Shown here piece by piece: positions 17,161 to 26,086 of a DNA stretch of 64,000 nucleotides. The notes under the pieces were generated by a model that worked only from the letters and a program-made list of their open reading frames with translations, did no database searches and was not told where the DNA came from. Origin of the DNA: GM7GCV1 sp965221105 (GTDB lineage Bacteria; Pseudomonadota; Gammaproteobacteria; Pseudomonadales; GM7GCV1); the NCBI GenBank assembly GCA_965221105.1, contig OZ244871.1, positions 1,240,001 to 1,304,000 on the forward strand, in the 5' to 3' direction. Position 1 is the first letter of the stretch. Every line of letters begins with the position of its first letter. The position numbers and the translations under genes are program-made.

Positions 17161-18174
17161 ATGACCAGCATCACTCTGGATGCACGCCAGCCTTATGTTG
17201 TGTGCGCCCTCTACAAATTCGTTCGCCTGGAAGACTCCGATTTGCTTCGCCAGCCGCTGCTTGATCTCATGCTCGATCTGGAGGTTCGTGGAACCCTCCT
17301 GCTCGCACCTGAGGGAATCAACGGAACTATTGCTGGCACCAGAGATGGCATCGACGGCATGCTGGCGGGGCTTAATAGGGACAGTCGGCTTGCACCGATA
17401 GAGTGCAAGGAGTCCTACCATGACGAATTGCCGTTTTATCGTTCCAAGGTCAAGCTGAAACAGGAGATCGTCACCATGGGTGTGGAAGGTATCGACCCCT
17501 GTCGCTCAGTTGGAACCTACGTGGAACCGGAAGACTGGAACTCGTTGATCTCTGAGCCGGATGTAACCCTCGTGGATACGCGCAACCACTACGAAATCGA
17601 AATCGGCACTTTCCGACATGCCTTAAACCCTGGTACCGAGAGTTTCAGGAAATTCCCCGGCTACGTGGAAGAAAATCTCGATCCAGGTCAGCACAGGAAG
17701 GTGGCTATGTTTTGCACCGGAGGTATCCGCTGCGAAAAAGCATCTGCCTATCTCAAGGAAAGAGGATTTGCCGAGGTGTACCACCTCAAAGGTGGGATTC
17801 TCAGCTATCTGGAGAAAGTCGACCCACAGGACTCCCTGTGGGAAGGGGAATGTTTTGTCTTCGATGATCGTGTTGCGGTCAACCATCAGCTTCAAAGGGG
17901 ACAATATGATCAGTGTTATGCCTGCCGCTACCCCATTACCGAGAACGACAAACGCAGTGAACACTATCGGCCAGGCATTAGCTGTCCGCGCTGCTACGAC
18001 AGGGTCACCGACGGACAGCGTGCCAGATTTGCCGAGCGGGAACGGCAGATGCGTCTCGCCGAAGCACGTGGAGAGGCGCACATTGGAATCAATACGCTGA
18101 CCACTCTCCGCCAGCGCACACAGGCGAAATCCAAGCGACGAGCCCAGCGTCAGAAATCCAACCCTCCTACCTGA
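17161..18174 (+). CDS. trhO: tRNA uridine-34 hydroxylase, rhodanese type
   Basis: TrhO (YceA) introduces 5-hydroxyuridine at tRNA position 34 using oxygen. The 337-residue protein has an N-terminal ferredoxin-like domain (LLLAPEGINGTIAGT), the rhodanese domain (VTLVDTRNHYEIEIGTF, then the active-site loop FCTGGIRCEKAS with its catalytic cysteine), and a cysteine-rich C-terminal segment (YDQCYACRYP, GISCPRCYD). The start ATG directly follows the AbiEii wreckage. It stands alone with no operon partner. Confidence 0.94.
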   Translation: MTSITLDARQPYVVCALYKFVRLEDSDLLRQPLLDLMLDLEVRGTLLLAPEGINGTIAGTRDGIDGMLAGLNRDSRLAPIECKESYHDELPFYRSKVKLKQEIVTMGVEGIDPCRSVGTYVEPEDWNSLISEPDVTLVDTRNHYEIEIGTFRHALNPGTESFRKFPGYVEENLDPGQHRKVAMFCTGGIRCEKASAYLKERGFAEVYHLKGGILSYLEKVDPQDSLWEGECFVFDDRVAVNHQLQRGQYDQCYACRYPITENDKRSEHYRPGISCPRCYDRVTDGQRARFAERERQMRLAEARGEAHIGINTLTTLRQRTQAKSKRRAQRQKSNPPT

Positions 18175-18603
18175 CACCTGTACCCTGCATGCGAACACCG
18201 GGGCTACAATCCGTTGACTGCCATCCACATCGCCCTCAACGGCATCGCCGCCGACATGATCAAGAAGGAGAAGGGGGGCGAGTAGTTACATTCCCTTTTA
18301 AAACCTCGCAAAAGTGTTGACAGTACTTCCTTCTCCGAATTTTTCAGAAGCGCGTCTGCACGTGAAAAAAAAACGCACGTACAAAGCTGTACTTAAGTCT
18401 GCTACACAAGCACAAACTGAAGTTGTATGGCGTGCCGAAAGCAAGAGAGTCGACCCCCAGCTCTCTTAGTCATTCATTGTATTCTGGACGATGTCTTCAA
18501 ATCCCGTTTTTTCGCAGCGGTCAGTTGGCCCTTGAAGAATTCGGGAGCAACCGGACTCCCGTCATCCCGCATGGAATAACTGTCGGTGGAATGCCCCTGC
18601 CGG
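18175..18603. other. Intergenic stretch with a possible gene-tail remnant
   Basis: No complete gene. On the plus strand a short frame reads YNPLTAIHIALNGIAADMIK before a stop at about 18285, which looks like a real protein C-terminus but matches no family I know. TTGACA occurs near 18317. The rest shows nothing. Confidence 0.35.
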
Positions 18604-20343
18604 TTATCGACCCTCCACCCTGACGGTGACGATATCGATGTCGTGGTATTGCTGGTGATTGATCGACGAGGCTGCGTGCCGCAACAGCCGCAGTGACACT
18701 TCGCGATCGGCAGAGGGCTCCGAAGGCGTGTCCTTGATCACTGTCAGCAAATCCTGGATATTTTCGCCGCCCGGCGAAGCAATGAATTCGAGTACGGCGT
18801 CGATGCCGTCGCGATAGGCCACGATACGCAGGCTTCGCTCAGGCTGCGTATCGTCGGTTGCGTCGCCGAGCAGAGTGTACAGGGCTTCTTCGCCGGCAAG
18901 TTCAAGCTGGCCCTCAATTGGACCCTTCATGTTGTTGCGCGCCGCAAACTGAGCCAGAAAATCGTGGATCAGCGGCAGCGTCGTGGCCGCCAGCGGTACT
19001 TCGATCGTGCGTCGGCGCGGCGCTGTGACCACCAGGAACAGGTTCATGAGCATCGCGCACAGCCCACCCGCAGTCATGCCGTTCTGCAACAGGCCGCCAG
19101 CGAATTCGGACACCATGCCAGGAAAGATCGTTCCACTCTGGCAGCCAACGCCAATCCAGAAAGATACGCCGACGATGACGCTGCCCCGATAGTCGATACC
19201 CTGTTGTACAATGATCTTCATGCCGAGCACGAACAACATCGAGAGCAGCACCGTTGTGTAGGCACCTACCACCGGCCCGGGAATGGCGAGTATCACCGCG
19301 AGAAACTTCGGAGAAAACGCCGCGATAACAAATATCAGGCCCAGAGCGACGCCGACCAAGCGCGAGGCCACGCCGGTGAACTCCGTGACAGCCACACTCG
19401 AAGAGTAGGTGGTGTTTGGCACCGTACCCGCCAGCCCTGAGAGCAGGTTCCCCAGACCGTCGGCGCCAACCGCGCCCTGCACGGCGCGAAAATCGACCGC
19501 CCTCGGATTGCGCCACGATACTCGCTGAATCGCAACCGAATCACCGATTGTCTCTATTGCGCCAATCAGGGTTACAAATATGAAACTCGGCAGCAGCGCC
19601 CAAAACACCGGGCCAAATTCGAAGCTGATACCGGGCCAGCCTGATACCGGCACCCCGACCCAGGCCGCATCAACCACTCGCTGAACATCGTACAGCCCGA
19701 ACAAGCTGGAAACCAGCGAGCCGAGGACGACGCCTAAGACCAGAGCCCAGAGCCGCAGCACACCGGTCGCTTTCAGCGCAATCAGCACCACGGCCAGCAA
19801 AGTGACGAGAGCGCTGATTGGCGCTCCTGCCGGATTGGCCGCATTGGGTACGTCTTCCAGCAGATCCCAGACAATCGGCATGACGGATACCGGAATCAGC
19901 ATGATCACAGTGCCGGATACGAACGGTGTCAATATGCGCCGCAACAGGGAGAGCCGGGCCGACAACAGGAACTGGAACAGGGAGGAAGCGATCACCAGGG
20001 CGGCGAGCACCGCCGGGCCGCCTCGTACCAGAGCGGCAACGCAGACTGCGATGAAGGCACCCGATGTGCCCATGGCCAGTATGTAGCCAGCACCGAGCCG
20101 GCCCAGGCGAACGGACTGTATTATCGTACTCAGTCCGCTGACAATCACCGCCGCGAAAACAGTCCAGTCTAGATAGGTTTCGCTGCCTTCTGCAGCGCGG
20201 ACGACGACGGCGGGTGTCAGCACGATCCCGGCGACGACGAGCAATGCGAGCTGTGCGCCAAGGCCCAGAGCCAGCACTCCGGGCGGTTTTTCGTCGGGTT
20301 CGTAATGCACAGCAGCGGGTTTTTCGTTCTGTTCTGCGTTCAT
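18604..20343 (-). CDS. NCS2-type purine/pyrimidine permease with an extra C-terminal ATPase-like domain
   Basis: NCS2 permeases import xanthine, uracil or urate with protons. Residues 1-440 carry about 14 hydrophobic segments and the family pattern (GAIETIGDSVAIQR, NLLSGLAGTVPNTTYSSSVA, AVILAIPGPVVGAYTTVLLS). From about residue 450 a soluble domain of some 130 residues follows: HDFLAQFAARNNM, QLELAGEEALYTLL, RSLRIVAYRDGIDAVLEF, YHDIDIVTVRVEGR. This order recalls the RsbW-type histidine-kinase-like ATPase fold, with the usual Asn of the N box apparently replaced (EEALYTLL). Ordinary NCS2 proteins end near residue 450. Substrate and role of the tail are unknown. The gene stands alone. Confidence 0.82.
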   Translation of the reverse strand: MNAEQNEKPAAVHYEPDEKPPGVLALGLGAQLALLVVAGIVLTPAVVVRAAEGSETYLDWTVFAAVIVSGLSTIIQSVRLGRLGAGYILAMGTSGAFIAVCVAALVRGGPAVLAALVIASSLFQFLLSARLSLLRRILTPFVSGTVIMLIPVSVMPIVWDLLEDVPNAANPAGAPISALVTLLAVVLIALKATGVLRLWALVLGVVLGSLVSSLFGLYDVQRVVDAAWVGVPVSGWPGISFEFGPVFWALLPSFIFVTLIGAIETIGDSVAIQRVSWRNPRAVDFRAVQGAVGADGLGNLLSGLAGTVPNTTYSSSVAVTEFTGVASRLVGVALGLIFVIAAFSPKFLAVILAIPGPVVGAYTTVLLSMLFVLGMKIIVQQGIDYRGSVIVGVSFWIGVGCQSGTIFPGMVSEFAGGLLQNGMTAGGLCAMLMNLFLVVTAPRRRTIEVPLAATTLPLIHDFLAQFAARNNMKGPIEGQLELAGEEALYTLLGDATDDTQPERSLRIVAYRDGIDAVLEFIASPGGENIQDLLTVIKDTPSEPSADREVSLRLLRHAASSINHQQYHDIDIVTVRVEGR

Positions 20344-20636
20344 GATCGTTTCCTCGTGAGCGCCGCCTGCATCTCATATGTGGGCTGGATTGCAAACGAG
20401 CGCAGCTGGTTGATTTTCAACCGTTCGCGGCGATGAGCCTGCCACTAGGTCAGCGGGACGAGATCATCGGCCAGAATGCCGGTTCCAGGCCGTCGCGAAA
20501 AGCGTGACATTCTCTCCCTTCCCGCGCCGCAACGCATCAGCGATGAACTCGACTGGAAAACCAGACCGAATGTCCCATCTTCCTGTCTGGGGAGGTCGCA
20601 GATCGCAGGCAGCATCATCGGACTCCGCGCCTAACC

Positions 20637-20957
20637 CTAGATGGACAATTCCTTGCGCAGTCCCTTGAGAAGACCCGCGCTCAAACAGGGCCGCACGACG
20701 GCGAAAGACAGAGTCACCACAAGCGTCAGCACCTGCAGCGACGCTATATCACTACCGAGCATCAGTGCCATAGTGGTCATGCCGGAAAGCAGACACCAGA
20801 AGACGCGTTGCTGCACGGGTGCGTCCATCTTGCCGCCTGCTGTTATGGTGTCCATCACCAATGAACCCGTATCTGCCGAAGTCACAAAAAAGATGGTAAT
20901 CAAAAACACGCTGGCGGCGGAAGCCGAATCCGTGAGTGCTTCGCCGGTCTCTTTCAT
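20637..20957 (-). pseudogene. BCCT-family betaine transporter, C-terminal fragment
   Basis: The fragment reads FFVTSADTGSLVMDTITAGG, DAPVQQRVFWCLLSGM, MALMLGSDIASLQVLTLV, the final helices of BCCT (choline/betaine/carnitine) transporters, followed by a normal stop. The preceding ETGEALTDSASA-VFLITIFF joins parts normally further apart, so there is also an internal deletion. The preceding ten or so helices are absent. About 290 bp between it and the NCS2 gene hold nothing recognisable. Confidence 0.75.
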
Positions 20958-21129
20958 CCTGTTTCAATCCCTGCGCCGCAGCGTCGTCTCTCGGCTTGTT
21001 CCAAACCCACACCCTGGACAACCCAACCGGCTGGCAGCTGTATCGCTCATCCATGATGGAGATGCCTGTCGATCAATCAGGTAACCAGACGGTCGCCATC
21101 GTCTGCTGGGAACCCGTCTCCACACAACC

Positions 21130-21423
21130 GCTTATTTGTTGCACGCCCAATGCGGCACATGGTTGACTATGATGCTCCGGCCTGCAGACAGATCATGTAT
21201 TGACTGGAGGTTTAGCCAAAACTCTGGTGAGGTTTTTATGCCTCTGAAACTAGCCAGCTGGCACTAAAGGTGATGCCCCGCACACCGCGCACAATTTGCT
21301 GATGTACTGAACCGGAATACCCAAGTGATTGGTCAGAGGCTTTGGGATCATTTCAAGAGCTTCAAGAAACTCCTGAAGCAGCATTACGCCGGGATGTGCA
21401 GCAGTTCTATGTGAAGAAATCAT
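21130..21423 (-). pseudogene. HigA-type antitoxin, frameshifted
   Basis: HigA is an HTH antitoxin of the HigBA system. From the ATG the frame reads MISSHRTAAHPGVMLLQEFL and EALEMIPKPLTNHLGIPVQY, then ISKL, all typical of HigA. The frame then breaks; GVRGITFSAS is in a second frame, and TSPEFWLNLQSIHDLSAGR, the hallmark C-terminus, is in a third. At least two indels have therefore hit it. No HigB toxin gene was found beside it. Confidence 0.75.
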
Positions 21424-21467
21424 AAGTCACCGTGTTGAGCATGCTGCAGGGGAAGGCCGGTACATTG

Positions 21468-21851
21468 TTACTTGTTTCGATGAGCCAAAGGGGTCCAATT
21501 TAGTTCGAAAACGAGTTTCGGGGCTGTGTCGATGTTTTTCAGATCGTCGTCTGCACATGCGCCCCGCACAGGTACCAGCCTCTCGCGACGGCCCGCTGTC
21601 CGGGTGTGCAAACAGTCCGCCAATGAACGCTTCGCACAGCCATTGGAAGCCGACGGGCAAATCCCTACGTTCGTCACAATACGGCTTTTCTCCTCACTCC
21701 AAGCCATAAGTGGCACAACCTGGATGACGGATACACGCGCATTGTACTCCTTGTGAGTCACTATCGCTTAGGGACGTATATTGCCTGTCTCGGAACCTTT
21801 GACCGGGTTGAGATCGACATAGACCACCATGCCCCGAACCAGTTTGATCAT
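21468..21851 (-). pseudogene. MazF/PemK-type toxin with an in-frame stop
   Basis: MazF toxins are mRNA-cutting endoribonucleases. One frame runs without indels from MIKLVRGMVVYVDLNPVKG (the family start, normally R-G-X-V-X-X-V-D-L) through SETGNIRP, then TAA, then AIVTHKEYNARVSVIQVVPL, RRERLVPVRGACADDDLKNI and DTAPKLVFEL. The single TAA at about codon 29 removes most of the protein. The start lies 5 bp after the antitoxin stop, the normal arrangement. If the stop is real, this is a dead toxin with a surviving antitoxin. Confidence 0.72.
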
Positions 21852-21856
21852 TCGGG

Positions 21857-22081
21857 TCAGTCTAGGGTCGCCGCTTCGGTCCATTCCCTGGCTTGAGCAT
21901 CTTTCGAGTACATCTCGGCATAGGTTTCGGCAGATTCTGCAAGCCGTCGTCGCAACAGTTGCGATTTCAAATGGTCCCGTGCGGCTCGCACGACTTCGCT
22001 TTTGTCCCGGAATCTATGCTGCTCGCGCCGGGAGAGAAACTCAAGGCGCGCATCGGTAATGCTGAACTTGGCCTGAACCAC
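21857..22081 (-). CDS. Ribbon-helix-helix-type antitoxin of the broken MazF pair
   Basis: A 74-residue protein beginning MVQAKFSITDARLEFLSRRE, with SEVVRAARDHLKSQLLRRRL and ending EWTEAATLD. The short beta strand at the N-terminus followed by helices and a charged tail is like RHH (CopG/MazE-type) antitoxins, which bind DNA by the N-terminal part and the toxin by the tail. No damage is visible, in contrast with its toxin. The partner identity comes from position and spacing. Confidence 0.65.
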   Translation of the reverse strand: MVQAKFSITDARLEFLSRREQHRFRDKSEVVRAARDHLKSQLLRRRLAESAETYAEMYSKDAQAREWTEAATLD

Positions 22082-22250
22082 AATGTCACCCTCCAGTCGA
22101 CCCTAAGTGGCCCCTCAAACCACACCCCACGCTAAGCTCCTCACCATCGCTTGTTAAGCTGAGGCAGATCTATTGACCTCACTTCAGTCTTGGTCCATTG
22201 TACAATTTAGCTATATACTTAGCTAGATGTACGGAAGAGGAGTAACACCC

Positions 22251-22484
22251 ATGTACATTGTCAATGTTCATCAGGCCAAAACCCAGCTGTCCCGATTGCT
22301 GGCTCGTGCGGAGGCGGGCGATGATGTGGTGATCGCACGTCGTGGTGATCCTGTTGCTCGCCTTGTGGTCTGCACGGCCCAGGGCACGCGTCAACCAGAT
22401 GTCCTGAAAGGTACGCTGGACCTCCCGGACAGTTTCTTCGACCCGCTTTCCGAGGATGAGCTCGCTGCATGGGAAGGTCGGTAA
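22251..22484 (+). CDS. Phd/YefM-type antitoxin
   Basis: A 77-residue protein beginning MYIVNVHQAKTQLSRLLARA, then GDDVVIARRGDPVARLV, the Phd/YefM DNA-binding fold. The C-terminal part (LPDSFFDPLSEDELAAWEGR) is the toxin-binding tail common among Phd antitoxins paired with PIN toxins. The ATG at 22251 is chosen over an upstream frame extension. TTGTACAATTTAGCTATATA just upstream is A/T-rich and may hold the promoter and operator. It is followed 1 bp later by its toxin. Confidence 0.9.
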   Translation: MYIVNVHQAKTQLSRLLARAEAGDDVVIARRGDPVARLVVCTAQGTRQPDVLKGTLDLPDSFFDPLSEDELAAWEGR

Positions 22485-22485
22485 A

Positions 22486-22872
22486 GTGTCACTGCTGCTG
22501 GACACCCATGCGTTTCTCTGGTGGCTTTCTGAGAGCAGCAGGCTCTCCATACCGGCTCACCGCACCATTGCGGATCCCGCGAACGAGATTCTGGTCAGCG
22601 CGGCCACAGCTTGGGAAATCACCACCAAGTTTCGAATCGGTAAACTTCCCGCTCGCAAACCGGTAGCACTCGATGTGTCGGAACATATTGCCAGCCAGGG
22701 GTTCAGTGAATTGGCAATCAGTGTTGCCGACGCCGAACATGCCGGACGATTGCAGGGCGCTCATCGTGACCCGTTCGACCGTATGCTTGCTGCCCAGGCT
22801 TTAGTGCGTGACTTGCGCATTGTTTCAATCGATACTGCATTCGATCAATTTGGTGTTCACCGCGTTTGGTAA
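22486..22872 (+). CDS. VapC-type PIN-domain toxin
   Basis: PIN toxins are Mg-dependent ribonucleases. The 128-residue protein starts with GTG (VSLLLDTHAFLWWL), one base after the antitoxin stop. The acidic active-site residues are all present: Asp in LLDTHAF, Glu in AATAWEITT, Asp in HRDPFDRML, and Asp in IVSIDTAFDQF. It ends VHRVW as is common in this group. The pair looks functional, unlike the other toxin systems within 6 kb. Confidence 0.92.
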   Translation: MSLLLDTHAFLWWLSESSRLSIPAHRTIADPANEILVSAATAWEITTKFRIGKLPARKPVALDVSEHIASQGFSELAISVADAEHAGRLQGAHRDPFDRMLAAQALVRDLRIVSIDTAFDQFGVHRVW

Positions 22873-23041
22873 GGCACCACAGAGAAGCATTGCACTAGGC
22901 CTGTTCGGTTGGCGTATCCAACAAGAATTAATCTGCCGACTTTCACACAGATCTGTTTCAGTTCGCATTCCCGCAGTCTGGCAGGAAGGTTTGAATTGAG
23001 TTGGTGAGCTGGTCTAGCACACATGGAAACAGGAGAAGATC

Positions 23042-23487
23042 ATGGTAGACATTGTACATCGTACTGCACCCTTTGATGTTGAAGCTTTTTTGCAGGAAGG
23101 TTACCAGTTTTACGTTGCCACTCACGGACCATCTGTGCGCCCGGACTGGTATCAATTTGAAGACGGACATTTCCATCATCGGGTCCACACGCCAGGCTAT
23201 ATCATCGTATTCAGGACGACCCAAAAATTTCGCTGGTGGTCGATTTATTTGATAATGATTCGGGGCGTGTGCTCCAGGTTATGGCAACGGGCACCGTTGA
23301 AATCACGCCGTACTGCGTCAAGCGTGCTGAGCGAATGCTGGTGAGATACCTGGGGCAGGACCAGTCCAAGTGGTCGACACAGCCCGACGACTATCCGGGC
23401 TATGTTCGCGGCGACGGTCCTCCCGGGTGCGTCTGGTTGAAGCTCAACGCCAAACAGCTGTTGAGCTTTAAGAACTGGGATCTGTGA
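23042..23487 (+). pseudogene. Pyridoxamine-phosphate-oxidase-like flavoprotein with one frameshift
   Basis: Starting at an ATG preceded by CAGGAGAAG, the frame reads QFYVATHGPSVRPDWYQFED and HFHHRVHTP. It then needs a one-base shift near 23191 to continue ARLYHRIQDDPKISLVVDLF and VLQVMATGTVEITPY, ending LLSFKNWDL. The joined protein of about 148 residues resembles the split-barrel PPOX family that binds FMN or F420. A single indel and an otherwise perfect frame mean recent inactivation or a sequence error. The substrate is unknown. Confidence 0.65.
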
Positions 23488-23542
23488 GCGCGGCGGACAG
23501 ATCGGAGTAGTGCGTTACTGACGTGGTAGGTTGCGCATCACA

Positions 23543-24109
23543 TCAATACTTTTTGCTTCGGGGTTCGTGCCGCCGCCCGGCATCCGACAAGACGTTCGCA
23601 ATCGATGCGTTCACCGTCAATTGCATTGGAAGTCCATCGACACGCCACCAATCGGTCCACACATACGCGCCCCAGACTTTGCCGTAGCCTTTTGTTTGTG
23701 GGTCAGACAGCACCAGTGTGAAATTGTTTTTGTCTATCACATTATCCTTCAGCGTCTTGATTGTAAGAGCGATGATCCGTGTCCCTGCGGGAATCACGAA
23801 AAGGCCGCTCTCTGCCACATAGTCATTGCCCGCCTTTGCTGTACCGTCTTGGGTCTTGTACGCATACCGTATATCAAAGTCGAGCGCACGTGAGAGTGTG
23901 AATACAAATTTCGCGTCTTCGCCTTCTCTGACTTGGACATCGGCGACATGTAGCTTTGCTGTCACGCCTTCGACCGTTCTGTTTGCCATTGCTGGTTGTG
24001 TGAGCGCTGCGAGCATCAATAGGGCTGCACATGCGATCCCGCCAGTGCGTTCCATCAGAAAACGGGATAAAGAACCCTTGGGGTTGTTGGTTGTCCGATA
24101 CATTCTCAT
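23543..24109 (-). CDS. Secreted Calx-beta domain protein
   Basis: A protein of 188 residues with a long basic N-terminus and signal peptide (IACAALLMLAALTQPAMA) and a single Calx-beta domain: VREGEDAKFVFTLSRAL, YAYKTQDGTAKAGNDYVAES, FVIPAGTRIIALTIKTLKDN, NFTLVLSDPQ. These domains bind calcium and usually occur as repeats in large adhesins; one alone in a small secreted protein is less usual. The ATG at 24109 is chosen over one nine codons earlier, though both give a signal sequence. Neighbours give no hint of the role. Confidence 0.7.
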   Translation of the reverse strand: MRMYRTTNNPKGSLSRFLMERTGGIACAALLMLAALTQPAMANRTVEGVTAKLHVADVQVREGEDAKFVFTLSRALDFDIRYAYKTQDGTAKAGNDYVAESGLFVIPAGTRIIALTIKTLKDNVIDKNNFTLVLSDPQTKGYGKVWGAYVWTDWWRVDGLPMQLTVNASIANVLSDAGRRHEPRSKKY

Positions 24110-24209
24110 GTTTTTCTTCTCCTTGGTGAAGCGCATCGCGGCGTGTTGGGATTATGGGGTTGATGCCGCCTTACGTGCTTTATAAGCGATTCCGACGCGC
24201 TTTGTCAAT

Positions 24210-24554
24210 GTGAGCGGGACTTATTATACATGGTGTCGGAACCCCGGTACCTGCTATTCTTTGACACTTCACAGGCTGGCCAATGTCGCAGAAGACATAT
24301 TGCGGCGATCCGTTGATGTGTATTCAGGGGTTCGTGGCGGTGAGCGTGATGCGGTCAAAGATAGAACAGACTGTAATTTGTTCGTGAGTTGTACTTCTGC
24401 TGCCGCGGGGCGGTTAGCGAAGGCGGTGCTTATGCGAGCTGGTGTTGACCCTGCGCCGACACACAATCTCATCAAACTCGCACAACAAGCGAGAGACGCA
24501 GAGTTGTATGACATGGCAGATTTGATTTCAGCTACGGACTGGGAATTTCAATAG
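24210..24554 (+). CDS. Hypothetical protein, possibly a HEPN-like remnant
   Basis: The frame of 114 residues ends with AKAVLMRAGVDPAPTHNLIK and LAQQARDAELYDMAD. The A-K-A-L-L..G...TH-L pattern is that of HEPN domains, which act as RNases in toxin systems. The catalytic R-X4-6-H motif is not visible, and the N-terminal 40 residues look random. It may be the tail of a decayed HEPN gene. A further open frame at 24602-24823 shows nothing recognisable. Confidence 0.35.
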   Translation: MSGTYYTWCRNPGTCYSLTLHRLANVAEDILRRSVDVYSGVRGGERDAVKDRTDCNLFVSCTSAAAGRLAKAVLMRAGVDPAPTHNLIKLAQQARDAELYDMADLISATDWEFQ

Positions 24555-24848
24555 CGTGCATTGTCTCAGCCAAACTCACAGGGTACTGGCGGTGATATGC
24601 AGTGGCGCAGTGTTTCTGCCGGGGTTGGGGAAAGGAAATTATTATCAGACCAGGCACCCGGCAGAAAATACTGACGCATTGGGGAACCACTCATGCCCAG
24701 TGTGCTGAAGCAGCGAGACGTTATTTTTGGGAATTATATACTTACTTGACACACAGGGTCTTGACAGGGACAAGCACTGGAATCAGTGTGCGTGAAATTG
24801 ATATATTCGGCATCTATCTCTAAACGCTAAACAGGAGCGACCACGCCG

Positions 24849-25994
24849 ATGCGGATGATACGCACCTACAGTCAACAGGCGAAGATGTCAGCCGCAACAC
24901 ATCAGCGGCTGAACAGATTCCTGTATCTCTCTCGCCAACTGTACAACGCCGCCCTTGATGAGCGCATCAATGCGTATCGGAAGGCTGGTGAGTCAATCGG
25001 CCTGTACGATCACTATACGTCATTCACTCAGATACGCAGAGATGATGCTGAGATGAGCAGCTATGGTGTACAGCCATTCCGATCTGTCCTGAACAGACTG
25101 GATAGATCATTCAAGCGATTCTTCAGGCATGGTGGCTTTCCGAGATTCAAGGGCAGGAACAGGGGTATTCGATCTTTTGAAACAAGCCAGTTTCGTCTCT
25201 TCGCGTCTGGCGCACGGCACTGTGTGTACATCAAGGGCTTTGGCAGGTTCATTGTGAAGGCGGTGCCGGAGGGTGAGATCACGCTGGTTCGCGTTGTGAC
25301 AACACCTGTCCGCGTCATGGTTCAATTCGTCTGTGAGCAGGAGAGGGAGGTATCGGTTGATCAGTCTCCCGTCGTCGGTATTGATGTTGGCGTGAAGGCA
25401 CGGGTCACCCTCTCGACTGGTGAGTCAGTGCCGAAGGTGGTCATTGATAGGACCCGACAGAAGCGGCTTCAGCGAAAACTGAGTAAAGCCAAGAGGGGCA
25501 GTCACAACCGATATAAGAAACGCCAATCTCTGGCCAGAGAGGCGTACAGGGTCGCAGAGAGACAGCGCACTGCCCTGCACAGAACCACAACCGACCTGGT
25601 GAGGCGACACAGACACTTCGCGGTTGAAGACCTGAAGATCAAGAACATGACTGCCCATGGCGGCAGTCACAAGAAGGGATTGAACCGATCAATCCTGGAG
25701 CAACAGTGGGGAACCTTCGTCTATCAATTGACCTACAAGGCTGAGAGTGCCGGTGGGTCAGTTGTGAAGGTGAATCCCAGGAACACATCGAAGACCTGTT
25801 CAGGCTGTGGTTCAGTCCATGAATCACTGACCCTGAAGGACAGAGTCTTTGAGTGTGAACAGTGCGGCTTGAGTCTCGATAGAGACCTGAATGCCGCACG
25901 CAACATCAGGGAGCGTGGCTCGTCGGGCGGGAAAGTCCCCGATATGCGGCCTGATGGTGAATTGATCGGCGGGGTTGCCCGCCGTGCCGCATAG
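24849..25994 (+). CDS. tnpB: TnpB, RNA-guided nuclease of an IS200/IS605-type element (IS1341 group)
   Basis: TnpB cuts DNA guided by an omega RNA derived from the element's right end. The 381-residue protein has the full RuvC set: Asp in VVGIDVGVKARV, Glu in FAVEDLKIKNM, Asp in SLDRDLNAARNI. A zinc finger lies between (CSGCGSVHES ... CEQCG). The N-terminal REC/wedge part is of normal length. AGGAG lies 10 nt upstream of the start. No TnpA is near, so it is a solitary tnpB. The guide RNA would overlap the 3' end of the gene and the next 100 bp or so. Confidence 0.92.
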   Translation: MRMIRTYSQQAKMSAATHQRLNRFLYLSRQLYNAALDERINAYRKAGESIGLYDHYTSFTQIRRDDAEMSSYGVQPFRSVLNRLDRSFKRFFRHGGFPRFKGRNRGIRSFETSQFRLFASGARHCVYIKGFGRFIVKAVPEGEITLVRVVTTPVRVMVQFVCEQEREVSVDQSPVVGIDVGVKARVTLSTGESVPKVVIDRTRQKRLQRKLSKAKRGSHNRYKKRQSLAREAYRVAERQRTALHRTTTDLVRRHRHFAVEDLKIKNMTAHGGSHKKGLNRSILEQQWGTFVYQLTYKAESAGGSVVKVNPRNTSKTCSGCGSVHESLTLKDRVFECEQCGLSLDRDLNAARNIRERGSSGGKVPDMRPDGELIGGVARRAA

Positions 25995-26086
25995 AACAGT
26001 AGCCTGTGTCAATAGGTATATAATTCCCTTATTTTTGGAGCAGTACAGCAGCGCAATGATCATCTCACACCCCGTGAAGCTCCCGA

